Source: Novosphingobium sp.
GTDB lineage: Bacteria; Pseudomonadota; Alphaproteobacteria; Sphingomonadales; Sphingomonadaceae
Direction: 5' to 3'
Length of the DNA stretch: 38,022 nucleotides
NCBI GenBank assembly: GCA_015657645.1
Contig: JACDQK010000223.1
Location: 1 to 38,022, forward strand
The notes below the pieces were generated by a model. It saw only the letters and a list, made by a program, of their open reading frames with translations, was not told the origin of the DNA and did not search any database. Position 1 is the first letter of the stretch; each line of letters starts with the position of its first letter. Both the position numbers and the translations under genes were made by a program. Shown here in pieces: positions 28,590 to 37,083 of this stretch.

Positions 28590-29146
28590 TCGTTCCGATC
28601 GCAGGGCGGGTCCATGTCCCCGCTCTTGCAGATCACCGAGCCGCTCAGCACCGCATCGGCCCATTGCAGGTCATCCTCGGTCGGCACGCTGCGGAATGCC
28701 ACCTGCCGGGCCAGTAGGTCCTGCTCGCCCGCCACCACCAGCAGGACGAAGGTCTCAGGCTTGCCGGTGGCCGGAACCTGCGGACAGTCAACGCGCAACT
28801 GCGCGGCGGGCCGCCCGGAAACAGTCAGCTCGGTCGGCGGCGAGCTGGTCGAGCCGAGGCAGGAGCCGGTCACACCGCGGATCATCAGCCGGGCAAAGTT
28901 GGCCGGGGCGATCCGCGCGGCGATGCCAGCGAAGCGCTGGGTCGTGATCATCCGCGACCAGCGCTGCACGTTTTCGCCCTGCGGCACTTCCTCGCGGATC
29001 GAGCGCTGCTGGTCGCCGGCCTTGTAGGCCACGACATAGCCCGGCAGCAGCGCGCCCTCCAGCCGTTCGGCCGTGGGAGCCTGCGCGGTCAGGCTGGACG
29101 ATGCCAGCGTCAGCGCCAGTCCCAGCTTGCCCCAAAACCGCATCAT
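28586..29146 (-). CDS. Hypothetical secreted protein
   Basis: Signal-peptide-like N-terminus (MMRFWGKLGLALTLASSSLTAQA), three Cys in the remainder; convergent with 28224-28589. Confidence 0.6.
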   Translation of the reverse strand: MMRFWGKLGLALTLASSSLTAQAPTAERLEGALLPGYVVAYKAGDQQRSIREEVPQGENVQRWSRMITTQRFAGIAARIAPANFARLMIRGVTGSCLGSTSSPPTELTVSGRPAAQLRVDCPQVPATGKPETFVLLVVAGEQDLLARQVAFRSVPTEDDLQWADAVLSGSVICKSGDMDPPCDRND

Positions 29147-29224
29147 TCATCCCCCTTGACGTCTGGCCAACCGCGCCGCCACCCTCGCGTGTACGTATAC
29201 GCGTAAGGATTGCAATCACCCGTC

Positions 29225-31756
29225 ATGCAACTTGTCATCGTAGAATCCCCGGCCAAGGCCAAGACCATCGAGAAGTATCTGGGCAAGGATTTCACCGTCC
29301 TCGCCTCCTATGGTCACATCCGCGATCTGCCGCCCAAGGACGGCTCGGTCCGCCCCGATGAAGACTTCGCGATGGACTGGGAGCTCTATGGCGACAAGGC
29401 CAGCCGGGTTAAGGCTATCACCGATGCGGCCAAGACCGCTGACCGCCTGATCCTCGCGACTGACCCTGACCGCGAGGGTGAGGCGATCTCGTGGCACGTC
29501 CGCGAGCTGCTGGCCAAGCGCAAGGCGCTGCCCAAGGACGTCCAGCGCGTCACCTTCAACGCGATCACCAAGGATGCGGTGACCACGGCGATGGGCCGCC
29601 CGCGTGAGCTCGATCAGGACCTGATCGATGCCTACATGGCCCGCCGCGCGCTCGATTACCTGTTCGGCTTCACGCTCTCACCCGTGCTGTGGCGCAAGCT
29701 GCCGGGCGCGAAGAGCGCGGGCCGCGTCCAGTCGGTCGCGCTGCGGCTGATCTGCCAGCGCGAGCATGAGATCGAGCTGTTCCGCCCGCAGGAATACTGG
29801 TCAGTCGCCGCGCAGCTGGAGCATGACGGGACGGCCTTCACCGCCCGCCTGGTCAAGTTCGATGGCGAGAAGCTGGAGAAGCTCAGCCTGGGTGATCAGG
29901 GCAGCGCCGACCGCGCCAAGGCGGCGGTCGAGGGCGGGGCCTTCCGCGTCGAAGAGGTCGAGACCCGGCCGACCCGCCGCAACCCCTGGCCGCCGTTCAC
30001 CACCTCGACCCTGCAGATGGAAGCCGCGCGCAAGCTGGGCTTTGCTGCTGCTCACACCATGCGGGTGGCGCAGAACCTCTACGAGGCCGGCGCGATCACC
30101 TATATGCGGACCGACGGGGTGCAGATGGACCCCAGCGCGATTTCCGCGGCCCGCAAGGCGATCAGTGACCGCTACAACAATGGCCATTACCTGCCTGAAA
30201 AACCGCGTCATTATGAAACCAAGGCCAAGAACGCGCAGGAAGCCCACGAGGCGATCCGCCCGACCGACTTTGGCCGTGATCACTTCGGCAGCGGGGACGA
30301 GGCCCGGCTCTACGAACTGATCTGGAAGCGCGCGATCGCCAGCCAGATGGCCAGCGCCAATATCGAACGCACCACCGTCACCCTGCGCGATGGCACCGGT
30401 CGCCACGAACTGCGGGCGACTGGCCAGGTCGTGAAGTTCCCCGGCTTCCTGGCGGTCTATGACGAGACGCTCGACCAGAAGCCCGGTGATGACGAGGATG
30501 ACAGCGGCCTGCTGCCGGTTATGGCCAAGGGTGACAGCCCGGCCAAGCGCGGGGTCGAGGCCAGCCAGCACTTCACCCAGCCGCCGCCGCGCTATTCCGA
30601 AGCGACGCTGGTCAAGCGGCTGGAAGAGCTCGGCATCGGCCGTCCTTCGACCTATGCCGCGACGATCCAGGTGATCAAGGATCGCAACTACGTCCGGACC
30701 GAGAAAAACCGTTTCTTCGCAGAGGAATCAGGCCGACTTCTCACGGCATTCCTCGAACGCTTCTTCCCGCGCTATGTCGCCTATGACTTCACCGCCGGGA
30801 TGGAAGAAGAGCTCGACGATGTCTCCGGCGGGCGGGCCGAATGGAAGGCTGTGCTCGCCGCTTTCTGGAAGGACTTCAAGCCCAAGTCCGATGAGGTGAT
30901 GGGCCAGAAGCCATCAGAAGTGACCGAGGCGCTCGACGAATACCTCTCCGACTACCTCTTCCCGGCGCAGGAAGACGGCGGTGATCCGCGCAAGTGCCCG
31001 AACTGCGGCACCGGCCGGCTGGCGCTGCGCGGGGGCCGGTTCGGAGCTTTCGTCGCCTGCTCGAACTATCCCGAGTGCAAGTTCACCCGCAAGTTCGCCC
31101 AGCCGGGCGGGGCGGGCGCCGAGGCCGATGGCGAGATCGGCAAGCACCCTGAAACTGGCGAACCGATCAGCCGCAAGGCCGGCCGGTTCGGTCCCTACAT
31201 CGAAATGGGCAGCGGCAAGGAAGCCAAGCGCAGCTCGATCCCCAAGGACATTGGCGAGCTCGACCTCGACTGGGCGGTCAAGCTGCTGAGCCTGCCGCGC
31301 ACGATCGGCAATCACCCCGAATCAGGTGAGCCGATCACCGCCAGCCTGGGGCGCTACGGCCCCTACCTGGCGCACCAGGGCAAGTACGCCAAGCTGCGCT
31401 CCACCGCCGAGATTTTCGAGACCGGCATGAACAGCGCCGTGGCCAAGCTGGCCGAGGCAGCCAGTGGCGGCGGGCGCGGTGCGCGCGCTGCGGCCGAGCC
31501 GCTCAAGACCTTTGGCCCGCATCCCGAAAGCGGCGGCGAAATGAAGCTGATGGCCGGGCGCTATGGCCCCTATGTCACTGACGGAACGACCAATGCCACC
31601 CTGCCGCGCGACAAGCAGCCCGAGGATTTGACGGCCGAGGAAGCCGCCGTGCTGATCACCGAAAAGGCGGCCAAGGGACCGGCGAAGAAGGGTGGGCGCA
31701 AGAAGGCTCCGGCGAAGAAGAAGGCACCCGCCAAGAAGGTCGCCAAGAAGGCCTGA
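29225..31756 (+). CDS. topA: DNA topoisomerase I
   Basis: MQLVIVESPAKAKTIEKYLG, TDPDREGEAISWHV, YMRTDGVQMDP, CxxC zinc ribbon (CPNCGTGRLALRGGRFGAFVACSNYPEC), Lys/Ala-rich C-terminal tail. Confidence 0.97.
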   Translation: MQLVIVESPAKAKTIEKYLGKDFTVLASYGHIRDLPPKDGSVRPDEDFAMDWELYGDKASRVKAITDAAKTADRLILATDPDREGEAISWHVRELLAKRKALPKDVQRVTFNAITKDAVTTAMGRPRELDQDLIDAYMARRALDYLFGFTLSPVLWRKLPGAKSAGRVQSVALRLICQREHEIELFRPQEYWSVAAQLEHDGTAFTARLVKFDGEKLEKLSLGDQGSADRAKAAVEGGAFRVEEVETRPTRRNPWPPFTTSTLQMEAARKLGFAAAHTMRVAQNLYEAGAITYMRTDGVQMDPSAISAARKAISDRYNNGHYLPEKPRHYETKAKNAQEAHEAIRPTDFGRDHFGSGDEARLYELIWKRAIASQMASANIERTTVTLRDGTGRHELRATGQVVKFPGFLAVYDETLDQKPGDDEDDSGLLPVMAKGDSPAKRGVEASQHFTQPPPRYSEATLVKRLEELGIGRPSTYAATIQVIKDRNYVRTEKNRFFAEESGRLLTAFLERFFPRYVAYDFTAGMEEELDDVSGGRAEWKAVLAAFWKDFKPKSDEVMGQKPSEVTEALDEYLSDYLFPAQEDGGDPRKCPNCGTGRLALRGGRFGAFVACSNYPECKFTRKFAQPGGAGAEADGEIGKHPETGEPISRKAGRFGPYIEMGSGKEAKRSSIPKDIGELDLDWAVKLLSLPRTIGNHPESGEPITASLGRYGPYLAHQGKYAKLRSTAEIFETGMNSAVAKLAEAASGGGRGARAAAEPLKTFGPHPESGGEMKLMAGRYGPYVTDGTTNATLPRDKQPEDLTAEEAAVLITEKAAKGPAKKGGRKKAPAKKKAPAKKVAKKA

Positions 31757-31794
31757 TCTGGCCCGTCGCGACATTGGGAAATCGGTAAGGAATA

Positions 31795-32097
31795 TTGCTT
31801 ACCTCGGCAGGGACGGCCTTCGGGAGGGCGACCTTGATCGAGATCGAAATCCAGAACGAATCCTACCAGAGCCAGGAGCGGCTGCGCTTCGCCTCGGTCC
31901 CCCGGATCGGGGAAGGGATCCGTTTGCAGGAACCCAACGGGTTCTGGGCATCCTACGACGTGCTCGACGTCTGGTACCAGAAGGCCGATTTCGGCGATGT
32001 CTGGATGCCCTATCTCCACGTCCGCCGTACGGCTGGTGAGGCAGGCGGGATGCTGCCGGGCATGGTTGGCGGGGAGGTCGTGCCATTCGCGACCTGA
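31795..32097 (+). CDS. Small conserved-looking hypothetical protein
   Basis: ORF IEIEIQNESYQSQERLRFASVPRIGEGIRLQEPNGFWASYDVLDVWYQKADFGDVWMPYLHVRR; start uncertain (31795 ATG or TTG near 31834). Confidence 0.55.
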   Translation: MLTSAGTAFGRATLIEIEIQNESYQSQERLRFASVPRIGEGIRLQEPNGFWASYDVLDVWYQKADFGDVWMPYLHVRRTAGEAGGMLPGMVGGEVVPFAT

Positions 32098-32132
32098 TCA
32101 AACGTTCGCACCAACCGGTCGAGCCGGCGGCG

Positions 32133-32579
32133 ATGGGCCGGGCGGCGATCCCGCCGGTCCAGATGCCCTCCGCGCCGGTGGCCGTGCCGCAGCCGCAAGT
32201 CCAGGTGCCGCGCCAGCGCCACTGCTTGATCGTCGACGATTCGCGCGTCGTCCGTAAAGTCTCGCGCCGGATCGTCGAGGCGCTGGGCTATGTCGTGACC
32301 GAGGCTGAGAACGGCCAGGAAGCGCTTGGCCGCTGCCAGCTTTCCATGCCCGATCTGGTCCTGCTCGATTGGGACATGCCGGTGATGACCGGGATCGAAT
32401 TCATCGCCTCGTTCCGCGCGATCCGCGGCAATGAAAAGGCCAAGGCGGTGTTCTGCACCAGCAAGTCCGGCGCGCATGACATTCACCGCGGCATCGCTGC
32501 GGGGGCCGACGAATATGTCACCAAACCGTTCGACGAGGCGACCCTGCGCGCCAAGTTGCAGACGATTGGTGCAATCTGA
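32133..32579 (+). CDS. CheY-like response regulator with Pro/Gln-rich N-terminal extension
   Basis: CLIVDDSRVVRKVSRRIVEALGY ... LVLLDWDMPVMTGIEF ... EYVTKPFDEATL. Confidence 0.88.
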   Translation: MGRAAIPPVQMPSAPVAVPQPQVQVPRQRHCLIVDDSRVVRKVSRRIVEALGYVVTEAENGQEALGRCQLSMPDLVLLDWDMPVMTGIEFIASFRAIRGNEKAKAVFCTSKSGAHDIHRGIAAGADEYVTKPFDEATLRAKLQTIGAI

Positions 32580-32777
32580 GCGCACAAAGCGCGCACAGGC
32601 CAACGCAGCCCTGCGGAGTCGCCGGACTTTAGTTGATGAAACACATCCGCACGGCCTATATGGGCAAGTGCGACAAGTGCATGAATTAACAGTACAAAGA
32701 GCGGCGGCCAGTTTACCTTATTGAGGACGGGTAGGAAAATCGTGGGGCAGGCCGCCCGATTGCGCTAAGCCCCCGCC

Positions 32778-32957
32778 ATGGCCGAACAGTTCACCAAGCA
32801 TCGCCAGCCGTGGAAGAGCGACGAAGTCGCCAAGCTGCGCACCCTTGCCGCCAAGGGCAAAGGCCTGAAGGAAATCGCCAAGGCGCTTAACCGCAGCGAG
32901 GAATCGACCAAGGAGCGCGCCAAGATCGACGGGATCGGGATCGCCAAGCTGCGGTAA
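32778..32957 (+). CDS. Small putative HTH/SANT-like protein (59 aa)
   Basis: MAEQFTKHRQPWKSDEVAKLRTLAAKGKGLKEIAKALNRSEESTKERAKIDGIGIAKLR*; helix-turn-helix-like pattern; too short for the ORF track. Confidence 0.55.
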   Translation: MAEQFTKHRQPWKSDEVAKLRTLAAKGKGLKEIAKALNRSEESTKERAKIDGIGIAKLR

Positions 32958-33032
32958 TCCAACGCGAAAGTTCTGGCATCTTCAACGCACCTGCGGCATC
33001 ATTAGTCTCTCTACCGGATCACGGGAGGTGAC

Positions 33033-33638
33033 ATGATTGAGCTCCTCGCTTTTGCGGCCCAGGCTCTGACCATGGCCAGTACGGCTCCGCTTAATTGGCC
33101 GCAGGACAGCGGTCAGCAAGCCGGTGCGGCCGCGGTTGAAGTGCTGATTGATCCTGCGGGCAAGGCCCTGCGCTGCGATACAGCGGCGACTGTCGGCGAT
33201 GCGGCCACGGTCGCGCGCATCTGCCCGCTACTGCAGTCGCGGCGCTGGCGGCCAGCCAATCTGGCTGACGGGCAGCCGGCCTATGCGGTCTATCGTGATG
33301 TTGCGAAATACCGTCGCGGCGAAGCGGGCGGCCCCGATACCGTCCCGAGCCGTTCGGTCGAGCAAGTCCGGCTGGCCTATCAGATGGCCGATTTCACGCT
33401 GGCCACGGCCGGGCCGCTTCCTGGCAAGACAAGCGAGCGAGAGGCCGCCACGACCGTGCTGGTGAACGAGTCAGGGGTGATCGCGGCCTGCGACGCTGCC
33501 AGTGGCACCGGCGCCCGCAAGCTGCGCAAGGCCGCCTGCGCTGCCTTGCCGGGGCGCAAGCTGAAGCGGCAGCTCGATCCCGCTGGCTCGGCAGTGGCCT
33601 ATGTCACGACGGTGAAGGTCGGCTTCACCGCTAGCTGA
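33033..33638 (+). CDS. Hypothetical protein with two TonB-C-like segments
   Basis: AAAVEVLIDPAGKALRCDTAATVGDAATVARICPLLQSRRWRPA and a similar later segment (TTVLVNESGVIAACDAASGTGARKLRKAACAAL...); internal-duplication appearance. Confidence 0.5.
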   Translation: MIELLAFAAQALTMASTAPLNWPQDSGQQAGAAAVEVLIDPAGKALRCDTAATVGDAATVARICPLLQSRRWRPANLADGQPAYAVYRDVAKYRRGEAGGPDTVPSRSVEQVRLAYQMADFTLATAGPLPGKTSEREAATTVLVNESGVIAACDAASGTGARKLRKAACAALPGRKLKRQLDPAGSAVAYVTTVKVGFTAS

Positions 33639-34352
33639 TCTTCCGGAACGCCAGCATTTCACCGATCTGACGGGTCGAGCCGGGGTGGAAACCGGCCTCT
33701 TCCTGCCAGTCCTTCGGATTGCGGAAGGTGCCGAAGATAATGTCGAAGACCGGCAGATCGCCATAATTGTAGGCATGGACCCCGCGCTGGTGGTGGATCG
33801 AATGGCTTTCCGGGCGCTGGACGATGTAGCCCAGCCATTGCGGGGTCTTGATGTTGACGTGCTGGAACATGGCCGGGAAGGTTCCGATCGCACTGACAAT
33901 CAGCGCCGCCTCGGCCGAAACGCCGACGATCCAGACCAGCGAGAGCGAACCCAGCAGGGCCCAGCCGAGCGAATCCAGCGGGTGGAACCAGAAGGCCCCC
34001 CCAGATGTCGACGCGCTCGGCGCTGTGGTGCATCTGGTGAGTGTGGCGCCACAGCCAGTCGTAGCTGTGCATGGTGCGGTGCCACCAGTAGACCCCCCAG
34101 CTCATAGACGAACAGGCCGCCGATGACTTGCGCCCACAGCGGATAGGTATCAGCCGGGATCAGCCGGTATTGCCCCAGCACAGCGTCCCACAGCAGCGGC
34201 GCATAAGTGATGATCGCGAAGTAGCTGAGCGCCGAAAGCGTGCCGAGCAGGTGCCAGCCCGGCACTTTGGCCAGCTGGTGCCCGCGCCCGACAAAATCGA
34301 GCAGCGCCAGCAGCACGAACATGCTCAGGGCAATGTAGTGATAGGTACCCAT
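33631..34352 (-). pseudogene. Sterol desaturase/fatty acid hydroxylase family protein, interrupted by two +1 frameshifts
   Basis: His clusters HRTMHS, HQMHHSAE, HSIHHQRG split over three frames; extra base in the C6 run at 34093-34098 and the C7 run at 33996-34002. Confidence 0.8.
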
Positions 34353-34429
34353 CGGCAGTCTCCCCAAGAGAACTGCGACCCCGATGTGGAGATGCTATCC
34401 CAGCTTTGGCGATCCGGCAAATCGCGGGG

Positions 34430-35334
34430 CTACTTGACCCACTCCAGCCCCAGCTCTTCGTAGATTTCCTTGTCCTCGCCCCACTTCTCATCGACCTTGA
34501 CGTGGAGGAAGAGGTGGACCCTGGTGCCGAGCAGCTCGCTCAGCTCCTTGCGCGCTGCCTCGCCGATGGCCTTGAGCTTTGAGCCGCCTTTGCCCAGCAC
34601 GATGCCCTTCTGGCTGTCCCGCGCGATGACGATCTGCTGGTGGATCTCGACCGAGCCGTCCTTGCGCGGCGTGTAGCTTTCGGGCCGCACGGTGCTGTCA
34701 TAAGGCAGCTCGTCGTGGAGCTGGCGGTAGAGCTGCTCGCGGGTGATTTCGCAGGCCAGCAGGCGTTCACTGGCGTCGGAGACCTGGTCTTCGGGATAGT
34801 GCCAGGGGCCTTCGGGCATCAGCTCGGCCAGCCGCGCCTTCAGTTCGGGCACGCCGTCGCCGGTCAGGGCCGAGATGAAGAACACCTCTGAAAACTGGCC
34901 TTCGCCGGCCAGGGCCTGGGCGGTGACCAGCAGCGGCTCCTTGGCCACTTCATCGACCTTGTTGAGCACCAGGATCTTGCGCTCTGGCCGTCCGGCCAGG
35001 CTGGTGAGGATCGGCTCAAGGTAATCGAGCTTCTTCTTGCGGCCATCGACGATCAGCAGGATCGCATCGGCTTCCGAAGCGCCTTCCCAGGCGGCGTTGA
35101 CCATCGCCCGGTCGAGCCGGCGGCGCGGTTCGAACAGGCCGGGGGTATCGGCCAGGATGATCTGCGCGGTCCCTTCCAGCGCTATCCCCATCAGCCGCGC
35201 ACGGGTGGTCTGCGCCTTGGCCGAAACGATCGCGACCTTTTGGCGACCAGGGCATTGACCAGGGTGGACTTGCCCGCATTGGGCGCGCCAAGCACGGCGA
35301 CAAGGCCGCAGCGGGTTTCTGTGTTGTCTGTCAT
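34430..35334 (-). pseudogene. era: GTPase Era, interrupted by an apparent -1 frameshift near 35244
   Basis: N-terminus MTDNTETRCGLVAVLGAPNAGKSTLVNALV (G1) in one frame, then KVAIVSAKAQTTRARLMGIALEGTAQIILADTPGLF...NKVD...C-terminal KH domain in another; adding one G restores the frame. Likely a sequencing error given normal Era essentiality. Confidence 0.88.
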
Positions 35335-35379
35335 TGGGGGCGCTTTACCTGAGCCGGACCGGAATGTCGAAGGGGTGGC

Positions 35380-36048
35380 TCAGCCAAACCGCTTCATGAA
35401 CTCCGCCGCTGCCAGCGTTTCGGCTTCCTGCTTGCTTCCGGCGCTGGCCTCGGCCTCACCCACGCCGTGGACGCCGACCGCGACGGTGAAGCGGGCGGCG
35501 TGGTCCGGGCCAGAACGTTCGACCAGGCGGTATTCGGGCATGCGCTTGCGGTTGCCGGCGCACCATTCCTGAAGCGCGGACTTGGGGTGCTTGCGCTGGC
35601 CGGTCTGCCCGCCGACGGCATCGGCCCAGAGCCGGCGGACCATGGCGCGCGTGGCATCGAAGCCGTGAGTGACGAAGCTGGCGCCGATCACCGCCTCCAT
35701 CACATCGCCCAGGATGTTGTCGCTCTCCGCCCCGCCATCGTCGCGGGCCTGCTTGCCGAGCCGGATATGCGCGCCAAGGCCGATCGAGCGGGCGATCCGG
35801 GCGCAGGTGGCGCGGGAGACCAGCGCGTTGAGCCGCTGCGAGAGGCGGCCTTCGTCGCCCGTTTCGGCGGCGTGAAGCCATTCGGCGATGACCAGGCCGA
35901 GCACCCGGTCACCGAGGAATTCGAGCCGCTGGTAATCGCGCGCCGCGCCGGTCGAACCGTGGGTGAGCGCTTCCAGCCACAGCCCCTCGTCAACCGGCGG
36001 ACGATCGGCCAGTTCAGTCAGGAAGGCATGGGTTTCCGGCGCCAGCAT
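35380..36048 (-). CDS. rnc: Ribonuclease III
   Basis: RLEFLGDRVLGLVIAEWL signature, ESDNILGDVMEAVIGA, C-terminal dsRBD; start MLAPETHAFL at 36048. Confidence 0.95.
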   Translation of the reverse strand: MLAPETHAFLTELADRPPVDEGLWLEALTHGSTGAARDYQRLEFLGDRVLGLVIAEWLHAAETGDEGRLSQRLNALVSRATCARIARSIGLGAHIRLGKQARDDGGAESDNILGDVMEAVIGASFVTHGFDATRAMVRRLWADAVGGQTGQRKHPKSALQEWCAGNRKRMPEYRLVERSGPDHAARFTVAVGVHGVGEAEASAGSKQEAETLAAAEFMKRFG

Positions 36049-36052
36049 GGGC

Positions 36053-36922
36053 TCAGAAGGTCCCGCCGAGCCGGTCCCAGCGCGCGGCGGTGAACCAGGT
36101 CCAGGGCTTGAACCATTCGACGCTGCCATCGGTTGACCACATCACGACGGTTGCGCGGCCGACCAGGTTGTCCATCGGCACCAGCCCGATCCCGCGGCCG
36201 GGTTCGGCCGGGAAGCGGCTGTCTTCCGAATTGTCGCGGTTATCGCCCATCAGGAACAGGTGGCCTTCGGGGACCATGACCGGTTCGGTGTTGTCCATCT
36301 GGCGCGGGCCGAGGTCCAGCACTTCGTAATAGCGCCCACCGGGCAGGGTTTCGCGATAGCGCGGATAGCGGCAGACGTCGGTCCCGGCGGCGTTCTTGGC
36401 AATGAACTGCAGCGAATAGCACTGGGTATTGGCCGAAATCGGGATCTCGAAATCGGCGATCCGCTGCTTGGGCACCGGCACGCCATTCAGGTAGAGCTGG
36501 CCATCGACCATCTGCACCAGATCGCCGGGCAGGCCGATCACGCGCTTGATGTAATCCAGCTCTTTCAGCGGCGGCTGCTTGAAGATCACCACGTCGCCGC
36601 GCTCGGGCGTGGCGGCCAGTACGCGTGTTTCGGGCAGGATCGGCAGGCTGAAGGGCAGCGAATGGCGCGAATAGCCATAGGGCCACTTGGCGGCGAGCAG
36701 GTAATCGCCGTTCACCAGCCGCGGCAGCATCGATTCGCTGGGGATGTTGAAGGGCGAGAAGATCAGGCTCCGGAAGATCGTGACCAGCACTACCAGCTTC
36801 AGCAGGAAGATCAGGAAGCTGTCTTCCTTGCGCTCCACAGACTGCTCCGGCGCAGATTCCGCTGCCGGTTCAGCCGCTTCCGGCGCAGGCTTGGGTTCTG
36901 GAATGGCGACCGGTTCGTTCAT
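36053..36922 (-). CDS. lepB: Signal peptidase I
   Basis: IPSESMLPRLVNGDYLLAAKWPYGYS, RGDVVIFKQPPLKELDYIKRVIGLPGD, FLMGDNRDNSEDSR; start 36922 or 36958. Confidence 0.95.
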   Translation of the reverse strand: MNEPVAIPEPKPAPEAAEPAAESAPEQSVERKEDSFLIFLLKLVVLVTIFRSLIFSPFNIPSESMLPRLVNGDYLLAAKWPYGYSRHSLPFSLPILPETRVLAATPERGDVVIFKQPPLKELDYIKRVIGLPGDLVQMVDGQLYLNGVPVPKQRIADFEIPISANTQCYSLQFIAKNAAGTDVCRYPRYRETLPGGRYYEVLDLGPRQMDNTEPVMVPEGHLFLMGDNRDNSEDSRFPAEPGRGIGLVPMDNLVGRATVVMWSTDGSVEWFKPWTWFTAARWDRLGGTF

Positions 36923-37083
36923 GCCCTTGTCCATCGGAGGGCGCGCCGCGCGCGTCAAGGGGCTTGGTTGATCGCATGGGGCGGGCGGCCCGGGGGCAAG
37001 GTGCTGGCCTGCATACGATTTTACCGCTCTTCCCCTGATCGGCGCGGGCGGGCATTAGGGCGGCAATCTGAAGGAGCGAGACG

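Noticed and set aside
31680-31756. Lys/Ala/Pro-rich TopA tail as a novel feature
   Set aside because: Basic C-terminal tails on bacterial TopA are common; not treated as unusual.
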